The notes below the pieces were generated by a model. The model was not told where the DNA came from. It saw only the letters and a list, made by a program, of their open reading frames with translations, and did no database searches. This document shows, piece by piece, positions 17,714 through 26,444 of a stretch of DNA of 64,000 nucleotides. Positions within the stretch are counted from its first letter, which is position 1; each line of letters opens with the position of its first letter. The stretch spans positions 1 to 64,000 of the forward strand of contig CADAEH010000009.1 in assembly GCA_902786855.1 (NCBI GenBank), read 5' to 3'. This stretch comes from an uncultured Eubacteriales bacterium. Its GTDB lineage: Bacteria; Bacillota; Clostridia; Peptostreptococcales; Anaerovoracaceae. Made by a program: the position numbers and the translations under genes.

Positions 17714-18499
17714 ATGAAGGAAAAAATGCTTGACGGAAAGATCGCTCTTATTACTGGAGCAAGCTATGGAATGGGACTTGACATGGCTAAGGTCTTCGCA
17801 AAAGAGGGTGCTAACATCATCATCACAGCAAGAGGAGAGAAGAGACTGAACCAGGCTCTTGAGAAGGTAAAAGAGTGCCTCACAGAAGGAAGACGCGCTA
17901 TCGCTGTTCAGGCAGACGTAACTTCCCCGGAAGATACAAAGCATGTATATGATGTTATCGAGGAAGAATTCGGCGATCTTGACATCCTGCTCCACAATGC
18001 AGGTAAGGGTGAGATGGAGATCATCGATGATGTACAGGAAGATCACATGATGGAGACTCTGAACATCAACCTCGCTGGACCTATCCGCTATGCACAGCAG
18101 GCTCTTATGAGATTCTTCCTGCCTAAGAAAGAGGGCAGAATCATATTCATCTCTTCCGTAAACGGCAAGAAGCCTTGCGCAGGCGTTGTATACTCAGCAA
18201 CTAAGGCAGGTCTGAACAATGTAACAATGTCCCTCGCATTCAGAACATGGGATACAAATATCACAGTTAACGCTGTAGCTCCTGGCGCTACTATCACTCC
18301 GGCACACCTTGCTAACCTCAGAGGCGAGCAGGACGGCGGCGAGAAGTGGCTCGAGTACTCCGGCCCATACTTCAACTATCAGGTTCCTGATACAACAGGA
18401 TTTGATCAGGCTAACGCATGCCTGTTCCTCGCAAGCCACATGGGTCAGTGCGTAACCGGTCAGGTTATCCAGGTCTGCAACGGCAGCTATCTTGGCTAA
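17714..18499 (+). CDS. Short-chain dehydrogenase/reductase
   Basis: This 261-aa classical SDR has TGASYGMG at 14-21 for cofactor binding, NAG at 95-97, Ser148, and the catalytic Y160-x3-K164 (VVYSATKAG). An arginine at the end of beta-2 (TARGEKR) suggests possible NADP(H) preference. CAGGAGG precedes the start. It lies 77 bp after the lactonase-like gene and before the zinc-ribbon protein. It probably oxidises or reduces a hydroxyl or keto group of the cluster's substrate. Confidence 0.9.
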   Translation: MKEKMLDGKIALITGASYGMGLDMAKVFAKEGANIIITARGEKRLNQALEKVKECLTEGRRAIAVQADVTSPEDTKHVYDVIEEEFGDLDILLHNAGKGEMEIIDDVQEDHMMETLNINLAGPIRYAQQALMRFFLPKKEGRIIFISSVNGKKPCAGVVYSATKAGLNNVTMSLAFRTWDTNITVNAVAPGATITPAHLANLRGEQDGGEKWLEYSGPYFNYQVPDTTGFDQANACLFLASHMGQCVTGQVIQVCNGSYLG

Positions 18500-18557
18500 T
18501 TAAAAGCCATTATTGAAATAGAGTTAGAGTTTTTCTGAACAGAAAAGGAGAATAGAA

Positions 18558-18758
18558 ATGGCACAGGACAATCGTTTTGAAAATATCACCAAGAAGTGGA
18601 TGACTTGTGATGTTGATGAGCTTAAGGCAGCTATCGCAGAGAGAGGCCGCAGGGTAAGATGCCCTGAGTGCGGTGCAGTAGCTAACTCACTTGATACAGT
18701 AGTTATTTACTGTGACAAGTGCGGACTCAGACTTGAGCTGGATCCATACTGGAAGTAA
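18558..18758 (+). CDS. 66-aa zinc-ribbon protein
   Basis: This small soluble protein has two CxxC knuckles, CPEC (about 39-42) and CDKC (about 53-56), which form a rubredoxin-like or zinc-ribbon fold. The N-terminal half is helical and charged (WMTCDVDELKAAIAERGRR). AAAGGAG precedes the start, and a strong terminator follows. Its place between an SDR and transporters is unusual. It could be an electron-transfer or metal-binding accessory protein or a small regulator. I do not recognise its family. Confidence 0.75.
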   Translation: MAQDNRFENITKKWMTCDVDELKAAIAERGRRVRCPECGAVANSLDTVVIYCDKCGLRLELDPYWK

Positions 18759-18804
18759 TACCAGGTGAATGATTAACCTAATAATAAGACTTTTTTAACC
18801 GGAG

Positions 18805-18838
18805 AGAGGCAGCAGCTGCAATGGCCGCTGCCTCTTTT
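18805..18838 (+). terminator. Terminator after the zinc-ribbon gene
   Basis: AGAGGCAGC (18805-18813) pairs with GCTGCCTCT (18827-18835), then TTTT. Confidence 0.8.
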
Positions 18839-18874
18839 CGCGTGGATACAGGATCTCTATACCGGCGGGTTCTG

Positions 18875-18895
18875 CATCATACAAGATTTCGATCA
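18875..18895. promoter_or_regulatory. Shared upstream element, copy 1
   Basis: A 21-bp sequence, CATCATACAAG then A then TTTCGATCA, recurs with one change at 27469-27489. Both copies lie 60-90 bp upstream of a TTAGAC promoter. Candidate activator site. Confidence 0.5.
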
Positions 18896-18944
18896 GGAGC
18901 ATAGAAACACCGTGTTGGATTAACGGAAAGATCACAGTTAAAAT

Positions 18945-18972
18945 TTAGACAATAAAAGAGTGATCATAATTT
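18945..18972 (+). promoter_or_regulatory. Putative TTAGAC-type promoter
   Basis: TTAGAC (18945-18950), 16-nt spacer, TAATTT (18967-18972), upstream of the first MFS gene. Confidence 0.4.
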
Positions 18973-19011
18973 GTTATTTCTTTGTATCAGAAATTTGAAG
19001 GAGTCAATCCA

Positions 19012-20235
19012 ATGAGTGAAAAAGCAGAAACCAATAAGAAAAACAATTTAGGGACCCTGGTAATAGGTGTTCTTTCACTCCAGCTGATCCAGCAGATCTC
19101 ATTCGCTATGGCGCCGGCTTTCGCAGATTTTGCAAAATACTGGCCGGATATTCCTTACAGCAGGATCCTGATGCTGCAGACATTCGGATATCTCTGTATC
19201 ATCCCGACTTCGATCATCGGAGGTGCGATAGCCGGATCCAAGGTCAAATATAAAACATTATCACTTATTTCCATCATTCTTGTACTCATAGGTACAGTTC
19301 CGTTCTTCTATCATGAGAACTTCTACTTTGTTCTCGCAACAAGAGGGATCGTAGGTTGCGGTATCGGACTCACATTCGGAACTGCAGCAGCAGTAATCAC
19401 TTTCCTCTTCAGCGGAAAGATGAGAGGACGTATGCAGGGAGTTGCTACGATCGTACTGACATGTTCAGGCGTTGTTTACTCATTCGTAGGCGGACTTCTC
19501 TGTGCTAAGAACGTTCACTACGTATGGCTGATCCACCTCTTCATGATCATCCCGCTGGTACTCGTTATCCTTTTCCTGCGTGAGCCTACAAAAGAAGAAC
19601 TCGCAGCAGCTGAGGCAGAGACAGCAGATACCGAAGTATCCACAAAGCCGGATTATAACTGGAGAGCCACACTTATCCCATTCGTATTCGGTGCTTTCAT
19701 GATGCTTCCTTACGGAGTAGTCCTCAACATGTCAGCGATCGTTGACTACAGAGGTCTCGGAAGCGCAGCCGTCTCCGGAACTGTTGGAGCTTTCTACACA
19801 ATAGGTGGTCTGGTTGCAGGTGTTGCAGTAGGACCAATCTACATGAGATTCAAGAAGTTCTCCGTAATAGTTGCAGTAGCACTCATGGTGCTCGGAATGG
19901 CCTGTGCAGGATGGGGTAGTAACGTCCCTATGCTCTGCATCTCAGAGTTCCTTGTAGGACTTGGTACATTCGTACTCCATCCTGTATGCGTTCGTGACTG
20001 CAATGCTATCGTATCGCCTAAGGGTCTGATGTTCTGTGGCGGATTGTTCGGCGGAACCTGGAACGCCGGGGCTTTCATCACCGGCTTCCTGATCGCACTT
20101 GCCAACAGCATCGGCGGAGATGCACCTTTCATTCCTATCCAGTATTTCACATTCGCTGCAATAGCTGCAGGTATCGTATGGCAGATATTCAGAGCCATGA
20201 GACCTAAGGCTCAGGAAGAGCCTGGTCTGTACTGA
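19012..20235 (+). CDS. MFS transporter 1
   Basis: This is a 407-aa major facilitator superfamily carrier with about twelve membrane helices and a cytoplasmic central loop (about residues 195-215, Glu-rich). The conserved loop after helix 2 and the RGIVGCGIGLTFG segment support the family. GAAGGAG precedes the ATG at 19012. It is followed 45 bp later by a second, divergent MFS gene, so the two are co-transcribed. The substrate is unknown. Confidence 0.88.
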   Translation: MSEKAETNKKNNLGTLVIGVLSLQLIQQISFAMAPAFADFAKYWPDIPYSRILMLQTFGYLCIIPTSIIGGAIAGSKVKYKTLSLISIILVLIGTVPFFYHENFYFVLATRGIVGCGIGLTFGTAAAVITFLFSGKMRGRMQGVATIVLTCSGVVYSFVGGLLCAKNVHYVWLIHLFMIIPLVLVILFLREPTKEELAAAEAETADTEVSTKPDYNWRATLIPFVFGAFMMLPYGVVLNMSAIVDYRGLGSAAVSGTVGAFYTIGGLVAGVAVGPIYMRFKKFSVIVAVALMVLGMACAGWGSNVPMLCISEFLVGLGTFVLHPVCVRDCNAIVSPKGLMFCGGLFGGTWNAGAFITGFLIALANSIGGDAPFIPIQYFTFAAIAAGIVWQIFRAMRPKAQEEPGLY

Positions 20236-20280
20236 TCTGTAAAGGCAGACAGGTAAAGGAAAGAATGATTGGAGGGAAAA

Positions 20281-21531
20281 ATGAACAGTAAAGAACTGAC
20301 CAGACGTTATTCAACGATCGGTCTTATAACAGCGATGCTCCTGATGTTCTCCTGGACAGGAATGGGCTGGAACGCATTGGGAACATATTCGGTATTCGTA
20401 GTAGAGTCATTTGGCTGCAGCACGGCACAGTTCATGACAATATTCACGATACTCAGCATAGTCAACACTATCGTAAGCTTCACTGTATACGGGACTTGCA
20501 TGGAGAAATTCGGGACCCGCAAGATGATAGGATTCGGCGGTGCATTCGTAACACTCGGATTCATCATATTCGGAATGTCAAAATCCATACAGTTCATGTG
20601 GTTCGGAGCTTTCATATTCGCGCTGGGTCTTGCTTTTGTCAACATCAATACATTCAATGTAATGATCACGACATGGTTCAAGAAGAATACTGCTAAGTAT
20701 ACAGGTATCGGACAGGCATTCGGTCCGGCTTCCGGAGCAGTCTTCAACACTCTCTGGGGAATCGTGATCGTATCGATCGGCTGGAGGATCCCGTTCTACA
20801 TCAGCGCTGTGATCTCAGCAGCAGCAACAGTTATCATCGTATCGCTTTACAGAGAGCCTTCTGAGGTCGGATGCAAGGCGAGAGGCCAGGAAGAACTCGA
20901 AGCAGAAATGGCAGCAGATGCGGGTGTAGAAGAGGTATCCATAGAGACCGGCGGCACATTCGCAGAAGCACTTCGCTCACCAAGAGCATGGATGCTGGTG
21001 ATCGGATATGCACTTGCAGGTATCTGCGATTATGGACTCCTTGGCAACTATGCACTTATAGCCGCATCACACGGATTCGGAGATCAGGCTGGATTCATTA
21101 TGGGATTCAGCTGGCTGGCTCAGGTATTCAGCTTCATCATCCTCGGATGGATCTGCGACAAGTGGGGCAGCAGATGGGCGGTAATACTCTGCTTCATCCT
21201 TGTTACTTTCGTAGCTATTGTATATCTCAGAAGTGACGTTCCGGCAGGACTGGTATATGCCTGTGGCGCCTGCCTCGGATTTGCCGACGGTGCTGTACAG
21301 ATGCCTATGGGAGCAACAGCAAGAGAAGTACTCGGTACAAAAGAGTTTGCTAAGAAGATGGGTCTAGTAGGAGGCGGTTGCTTCTTCGGAGTATCCTTCT
21401 CAACAGTAATAGTCGCAGCTATGTACGATGCGACCGGTTCATACAACTCAGCAATGATCATGATCATCTGCCTCGCAGTAGTGACATCGGTGCTCTTCTT
21501 CATCGCAGCTAAGCCACGCTATAAAGGTTAA
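20281..21531 (+). CDS. MFS transporter 2
   Basis: This 416-aa twelve-helix MFS carrier includes YGTCMEKFGTRKMIGFGG, the loop 2-3 motif, and LGWICDKWGSRWAV, its repeat in the second half. It resembles the oxalate/formate- and monocarboxylate-type branch. The ATG at 20281 follows TTGGAGGG; the TTG at 20269 is less likely. It is not a close copy of transporter 1, so the two may handle substrate and product respectively. Confidence 0.88.
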   Translation: MNSKELTRRYSTIGLITAMLLMFSWTGMGWNALGTYSVFVVESFGCSTAQFMTIFTILSIVNTIVSFTVYGTCMEKFGTRKMIGFGGAFVTLGFIIFGMSKSIQFMWFGAFIFALGLAFVNINTFNVMITTWFKKNTAKYTGIGQAFGPASGAVFNTLWGIVIVSIGWRIPFYISAVISAAATVIIVSLYREPSEVGCKARGQEELEAEMAADAGVEEVSIETGGTFAEALRSPRAWMLVIGYALAGICDYGLLGNYALIAASHGFGDQAGFIMGFSWLAQVFSFIILGWICDKWGSRWAVILCFILVTFVAIVYLRSDVPAGLVYACGACLGFADGAVQMPMGATAREVLGTKEFAKKMGLVGGGCFFGVSFSTVIVAAMYDATGSYNSAMIMIICLAVVTSVLFFIAAKPRYKG

Positions 21532-21574
21532 AACAGCAGATACAGATATATAAGTTAGAAAGGGGTTCATCAAA

Positions 21575-22759
21575 ATGGACGGATTCAGATTTGATGTACA
21601 GACAAGCGTTTATTATGGACGTAATGCACTGCAGGACCATCAGGATGTATTGGATGGATTCGGCAAAAAGGCTGTTATCGTAACCAGCCAGTTTATAGAA
21701 GGGTATAAAAATATAGGTCTCGAAGATGCCAAGGCACTCTTCGACGCTAAGGGTATTGAGTATAAGGTCATCGACTATACTATCCCAAATCCTCCTGTAG
21801 AAAACATCGAGCAGATGTACGAGGATACCAAGGACTTCGATTTCGACTTTGTTGTAGGCATAGGCGGAGGATCCTCCCTGGATGCAGCTAAGGCTCTCGC
21901 TCAGCTGACAGACTGGAGAAAGGATGATCCTGAGAGAAGCGCAGAAGATATTTTCTTCGGTTACGGCAAGCCTTATGACAACTATAAGAATATGTGCCGT
22001 ATTCCTGTGATCACAATGCCTACTACAGCCGGGACCGGTTCAGAGGTCACAGGCGGAGCAGTTCTTACAAGAAATGATCTCCACCTTAAGATAGCGATGA
22101 ACCAGTGGCTCTACCCTGAGGTTTCCTTTGTAGATCCGAGATATGTAGAGCATTCACCGCTCTTCCTTCTGGATACAGGCGTAATCGATGCTCTTGCACA
22201 CGGTATCGAAGGCGCTATCCGTCAGAAAGACCACATTTATGCAGCTTCTAACATCATGAACGAAGGTCTTTCCAAGATCGCATTCAAGCTGTTCGCAGAG
22301 TTCAAGGATAATCTCCTGAACAACACACTTACTGCAGAGGACTATGACAAGATCTCATGTGCTTCGATGATACAGGGTGTTGCATTCATGCAGTCCTGCA
22401 CATGCATCCCTCATGGTCTCGGATATCCGCTTTCACACTACTACGATGTGTGCCATGGCCTTTCATGCGGCATATTCCTCGGTGAGTGGCTCAAGAACTT
22501 CAAGGATCAGTCACTTGTACAGGAAGTAGTTGAGGACTGTGGATTCAAGAATTCTGATGAGTTCGCTGACTATGTAAGAGCACTGACCAACCGTGATGTT
22601 GAGCTTGAGGTCACTGATGCAGAGATCCAGGAGTGGACTGATGCGTTCATGAAGCAGCAGGTATGGAGACTCGAATCCAACCCTGAAGAGCTGACAAGAG
22701 ACGACATCTATACGATCTACAGAAGAGCTCTTGCAAAATATATCAAGGAAGAAAAGTAA
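21575..22759 (+). CDS. Iron-containing alcohol dehydrogenase 1
   Basis: This is a 394-aa group III alcohol dehydrogenase. The NAD(P) motif GGGSSLD is at 97-103, and PTTAGTGSEVTGGAV follows. The metal ligands are seen in DALAHGIEG and CIPHGLGYPLSHYYDVCHG. GAAAGGGG precedes the start, 43 bp after MFS 2. It is a close paralogue of the enzyme at 23845 and shares an unusual VENIEQMYED-like segment and C-terminal tail. A strong terminator follows. It probably interconverts an alcohol and an aldehyde or ketone. Confidence 0.93.
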   Translation: MDGFRFDVQTSVYYGRNALQDHQDVLDGFGKKAVIVTSQFIEGYKNIGLEDAKALFDAKGIEYKVIDYTIPNPPVENIEQMYEDTKDFDFDFVVGIGGGSSLDAAKALAQLTDWRKDDPERSAEDIFFGYGKPYDNYKNMCRIPVITMPTTAGTGSEVTGGAVLTRNDLHLKIAMNQWLYPEVSFVDPRYVEHSPLFLLDTGVIDALAHGIEGAIRQKDHIYAASNIMNEGLSKIAFKLFAEFKDNLLNNTLTAEDYDKISCASMIQGVAFMQSCTCIPHGLGYPLSHYYDVCHGLSCGIFLGEWLKNFKDQSLVQEVVEDCGFKNSDEFADYVRALTNRDVELEVTDAEIQEWTDAFMKQQVWRLESNPEELTRDDIYTIYRRALAKYIKEEK

Positions 22760-22775
22760 ACGTCATATGAAAGTT

Positions 22776-22808
22776 GAAGAGCCCGCTGAATGCAGGGCTC
22801 TTCTTTTA
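22776..22808 (+). terminator. Terminator after alcohol dehydrogenase 1
   Basis: GAAGAGCCC (22776-22784) pairs with GGGCTCTTC (22795-22803), then TTTTAT. Confidence 0.85.
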
Positions 22809-22827
22809 TAGAAAAAGGAGACTGTAT

Positions 22828-23718
22828 ATGAGTAATGAAGCAATGACAACAGAAGAACTGAAGGCAATGGAGGAGGCGATGGCAGCATTCCTCGAAGAAT
22901 TCCGCAATCCTTCGAGATGTGATGGCGCTAATCTCAGAGCAGGCGTTTTTCCTGAAAAGTATCATCCGGTGGAAAGGGATCTGAAAGCAGGAAGATTCAT
23001 TACTACGATTTATCCGGAAAAAGAGACTGAGAAGCACATTTTTCTTCTGCACGGCGGAGGGTTCGAGCTTGAAGCAAGCATGCATTGCAATGTTATGATG
23101 GACCTTGCTGACAGAGGATTCAAAGTGACAGCTTATGATTATCCGTTGGCACCGGAACATCAGTACAAGGAAATCAATGAAGCAGTATACAATGCGTTCA
23201 AAGAGTTCAAAACATATTATCCGGATGACAAGATTGCCCTGATGGGAGATTCCTGCGGAACTTCTCTAAGCCTGACACTGATGATGAGACTCCGTGACGA
23301 GGGTGATGAGTCGAGGCCGAAGGTTGCTGTATGGCCTTCACCGGCGGTAGATATGGCAATGGACAGCCCGCTTATGCCTATGTATGAGAAGAATGATCCA
23401 AGCCTGAAACTGGAAGTCCTGTATCTGTGTTCAGAGAGATACGCGCCTGAGCGCAACTGGAAGGATCCTCTCGTGTCGCCTTACTATGCAGAGGATATGA
23501 GCAATCTGGGAGATCTGTTCATCTATTATAGCTCCGTAGAGGTACTCAGACCTGATACAGAGGCATTCATCAAGAAGGTGGCATCATTCGAGGGCAATAC
23601 CGTCAAAGTACATATGTGTGAAGGCTTATTCCATGACTATGTTTTGCAGAATGAGTTACCGGAATCTGTATATATCCTGGATGAGACGGCTGCTTTCCTG
23701 AACGATAGACTTGACTGA
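22828..23718 (+). CDS. HSL-type alpha/beta hydrolase (esterase)
   Basis: This 296-aa alpha/beta hydrolase of the hormone-sensitive-lipase branch has the oxyanion motif HGGGF at 75-79 and the nucleophile elbow GDSCG at 140-144 (Ser142). A late EGLFHDY supplies the histidine. No signal peptide is seen, so it probably cleaves an ester or lactone in the cytosol. The ATG at 22828 follows AAAAAGGAG immediately downstream of a terminator, so it may depend partly on read-through. It lies between two alcohol dehydrogenases. Confidence 0.9.
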   Translation: MSNEAMTTEELKAMEEAMAAFLEEFRNPSRCDGANLRAGVFPEKYHPVERDLKAGRFITTIYPEKETEKHIFLLHGGGFELEASMHCNVMMDLADRGFKVTAYDYPLAPEHQYKEINEAVYNAFKEFKTYYPDDKIALMGDSCGTSLSLTLMMRLRDEGDESRPKVAVWPSPAVDMAMDSPLMPMYEKNDPSLKLEVLYLCSERYAPERNWKDPLVSPYYAEDMSNLGDLFIYYSSVEVLRPDTEAFIKKVASFEGNTVKVHMCEGLFHDYVLQNELPESVYILDETAAFLNDRLD

Positions 23719-23731
23719 TAAAAAACCAATT

Positions 23732-23754
23732 CATGATCGAAATGATAGATCATG
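23732..23754. promoter_or_regulatory. Inverted repeat upstream of alcohol dehydrogenase 2
   Basis: CATGATC (23732-23738), 9-nt spacer, GATCATG (23748-23754). The spacer contains ATGATAG, also seen at 16537. It lies 18 bp upstream of a TTAGAC hexamer. Candidate operator. Confidence 0.45.
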
Positions 23755-23771
23755 GAATGCAAATAATTGGA

Positions 23772-23801
23772 TTAGACTCTATAATGGCAGCGACCTATAA
23801 T
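23772..23801 (+). promoter_or_regulatory. Putative TTAGAC-type promoter
   Basis: TTAGAC (23772-23777), 18-nt spacer, TATAAT (23796-23801), upstream of alcohol dehydrogenase 2. Confidence 0.5.
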
Positions 23802-23844
23802 CTATTGTAGATATTAAGAACTACTTTCTATCAGGAGAAAGAAA

Positions 23845-24990
23845 ATGGAACCTTTCAGATATAATACACAGACATGCGTATACTTCGGACGGCATTCAAT
23901 GCGTGATAATGCAGAGCAACTCAAAGAACTCGGAAAAAAAGCGGCCATCGTTACGACAAAATTCGTTGGTGACGCTCCTAACCTCGCGCTGCAGGATACA
24001 GTAGCAGTCCTTGAGGAACTGGGGACCGCCTATGTAGTACTGGACAATGTTGAGACCGATCCTCCGGTAGAAAACATCGTCAGTCTATATGAAGAACTTG
24101 ACGGATTCTGGCCTGACTATGTTATAGGAGTGGGCGGCGGCGCTGCTCTTGATGTAGCCAAAGCGCTGGCCCAGTTTATCAATGACGGAGCGGGCGAGCC
24201 TTATAATCTGTTCTTCTGGCCCGGACATCTCCTGAACAATTACTGCAATATGTGCGATATTCCGGTAGTAGCAGTTCCGACCACTGCAGGTACAGGATCA
24301 GAAGTGACAGGGGGAGCAGTCCTGACCAGATCTGACAAGGATACCAAGGAATCCATGAACATGTGGCTCTATCCTAAGATCGCATTTGTAGATCCCAGAT
24401 ATCTGGAGACTTCACCACAGTTCCTGCTTGATACAGGAGCGATAGATGCTCTTGCACATGGAGTGGAAGGCTGCCTTCACAAGGATGCGAATATCATGAA
24501 CAGATCGATCTCGTTTGCAGCTTTTGACCTGTTCTCCCACTTCAAGGATGCTCTTCTGGAAGGGGAACTGACACAGGAACAGTTCGACGATCTCAGTGCT
24601 CATTCACTGATGCAGGGCGTTTCGTTCATGCAGTCATGCACGACTATTCCTCACGGTATGGGGTATCCGCTCTCGCAGCACAAGAACGTGCCGCATGGAC
24701 TCGCCTGCGGTATATTCCTCGGAGAATACCTCAAGGCTTTCAGAGACCAGTCACTGGTTCTTCCAATAGTGAAAGCGTGCGGTTTTGAGGACAGCGATGA
24801 ATTCGCAGAATATGTCCGCAAGCTTACCAACAGAGATGTGGATATAGAAGTAACAGAAGAAGAGATAGAATACTGGACAGATCAATTCATGAAGATCCAG
24901 AAATGGAGACTTGAGGCCAATCCTGAAGAGCTGTCAAGAGAAGATATCAACAGACTGTACAGGACGGCACTTGCAAAATACATAAAATAA
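23845..24990 (+). CDS. Iron-containing alcohol dehydrogenase 2
   Basis: This 381-aa group III alcohol dehydrogenase is closely related to the enzyme at 21575. GVGGGAALDVAKAL replaces the usual GGGSSLD, so the second and third loop residues are Ala-Ala. PTTAGTGSEVTGGAV is intact. The metal-site motifs DALAHGVEG and TTIPHGMGYPLSQHKNVPHG are present. CAGGAG precedes the ATG. Two copies in one cluster suggest different steps or stereochemistry on the same substrate family. Confidence 0.92.
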   Translation: MEPFRYNTQTCVYFGRHSMRDNAEQLKELGKKAAIVTTKFVGDAPNLALQDTVAVLEELGTAYVVLDNVETDPPVENIVSLYEELDGFWPDYVIGVGGGAALDVAKALAQFINDGAGEPYNLFFWPGHLLNNYCNMCDIPVVAVPTTAGTGSEVTGGAVLTRSDKDTKESMNMWLYPKIAFVDPRYLETSPQFLLDTGAIDALAHGVEGCLHKDANIMNRSISFAAFDLFSHFKDALLEGELTQEQFDDLSAHSLMQGVSFMQSCTTIPHGMGYPLSQHKNVPHGLACGIFLGEYLKAFRDQSLVLPIVKACGFEDSDEFAEYVRKLTNRDVDIEVTEEEIEYWTDQFMKIQKWRLEANPEELSREDINRLYRTALAKYIK

Positions 24991-25015
24991 ACAACCTCAA
25001 ATAATACTCCACGGC

Positions 25016-25046
25016 GCGGGACTGAAGCTAAAAGCTCCAGTCTCGC
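25016..25046 (+). terminator. Hairpin after alcohol dehydrogenase 2
   Basis: GCGGGACTG (25016-25024) pairs with CAGTCTCGC (25038-25046, one G-U pair). The T run is poor, so this may attenuate rather than end transcription into MFS 3. Confidence 0.45.
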
Positions 25047-25094
25047 TCCATTTAGGAACAAAACTGTTAATTTATAGACGAAAGAGAGTAAGAC

Positions 25095-26327
25095 ATGCTT
25101 AAAAAGATACACTATTCATGGTTCATATGCGCAGGATGCACTTTGTTGTTCTTCTGTACGGGAGGACTCGGACTCACAGGGTTCTCTGCATATTTTCCGT
25201 TCATGACAACTTTCAATGAATTGAAGCAGACGCAGATATCTGTGATCATTTTCATCAGGAGCCTGTTCGGAGTGTTCGGGATGCTGTTCGTCAATGCCTT
25301 TCTGAAAAAGTTCGAGATAAGGCGCGTAGTAACAGCTGCCATGATCGTTTCTGCAGCATCGTTCCTCACATATGGGCTGACCGGGACTTTTGCCGGATAC
25401 TGCGCTGCGGCAGCGCTTGCCGGAATCGCTTACGGGTTCGGCAGCATGATACCGGTGTCGATCCTCATATCCAGATGGTTCAATGAGCATCAGGGCCTGG
25501 CAATAGGTATTTGCATGGCGGCTACGGGAGTAAGTGCTTTTGTAGCATCTCCGATAATAACCTGGATGGTTGAGAGCATGTCTCTCAGGATGTCGTTCAT
25601 AATAGAGGCTGCATTTGTTGCTGTCATGGCTACAGTCGTATGGACCCTGCTGCGCAGCATGCCTTCCTGCCTGGATCTTGAGCCGCTTGGAGCAGAAGAA
25701 GGGGGCACAGAGACCAAGTATGCTGCAAAGACTGCTTCCAAAGGACTGTACCTGGCGATGGTCATTGGATTCCTCATCCTGGGTGCAGCGGCCAATAATC
25801 TGCACAGCAATCTGTCAGTACTGTATCAGTCTGTTGGATTCGACAGCGCAAAGATCTCAGGTGTAATATCCATGTTCGGCATCAGCCTGGCAATAGGAAA
25901 ATGTGCATGCGGCCAGCTGTCAGATAAGATAGGCGTTTTCAAGGCGTGTATGATACTCTTCGTAATGTCTGTTATCGGATGCGGCATGTTCTGCCTTGCT
26001 CGCAACGGAAGCATGACAATGGCAACAATAGCGGTACTTCTCGTAGGTGCGGGAATGTCAGTAGCCTCTGTTGCAACATCGACATATGCTGTTGATATAG
26101 CTACTGAGGAAGATTATCCGAGCGTGGTATCGAGATTCCAGACCATGCAGACAGTCGGAGGTCTGGCCTTCGCGATAATGCCGGGAGTTCTGGCAGATAT
26201 GACAGGGGACTACATCCTGGCATATGAGATCATGTTCGCATTCGTTCTCATCAGCGCAATAGTGATACAGGGCGCATACCTTAAGATAAGGAAAGAGCAG
26301 GCAGCAGAAACAGAAGCTGCAGCTTAA
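25095..26327 (+). CDS. MFS transporter 3
   Basis: This 410-aa twelve-helix carrier of the MFS resembles the monocarboxylate/oxalate-formate branch (SRWFNEHQGLAIGICMAATG near residues 125-144, and DKIGVFKACM after helix 8). A short AGAGAGTAAG purine stretch precedes the ATG. It is the third carrier of the cluster and the last gene before a strong terminator. The substrate is unknown. Confidence 0.88.
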   Translation: MLKKIHYSWFICAGCTLLFFCTGGLGLTGFSAYFPFMTTFNELKQTQISVIIFIRSLFGVFGMLFVNAFLKKFEIRRVVTAAMIVSAASFLTYGLTGTFAGYCAAAALAGIAYGFGSMIPVSILISRWFNEHQGLAIGICMAATGVSAFVASPIITWMVESMSLRMSFIIEAAFVAVMATVVWTLLRSMPSCLDLEPLGAEEGGTETKYAAKTASKGLYLAMVIGFLILGAAANNLHSNLSVLYQSVGFDSAKISGVISMFGISLAIGKCACGQLSDKIGVFKACMILFVMSVIGCGMFCLARNGSMTMATIAVLLVGAGMSVASVATSTYAVDIATEEDYPSVVSRFQTMQTVGGLAFAIMPGVLADMTGDYILAYEIMFAFVLISAIVIQGAYLKIRKEQAAETEAAA

Positions 26328-26356
26328 AACAGAATAGTTTTAAAGGGGATAAACTA

Positions 26357-26396
26357 AAAACGAGATTCGGAATATTACTTCCGAGTCTCGTTTTTT
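26357..26396. terminator. Terminator between MFS 3 and the LysR gene
   Basis: AAAACGAGA with an inner CGGAA/TTCCG pairs with TCTCGTTTT (26386-26394), ending in six T. The A run on the other side makes it able to serve the convergent LysR gene too. Confidence 0.85.
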
Positions 26397-26444
26397 AAAT
26401 GGTTTATTTCAGAGATAACCTATACCTGACAATGATGCCGGGAA

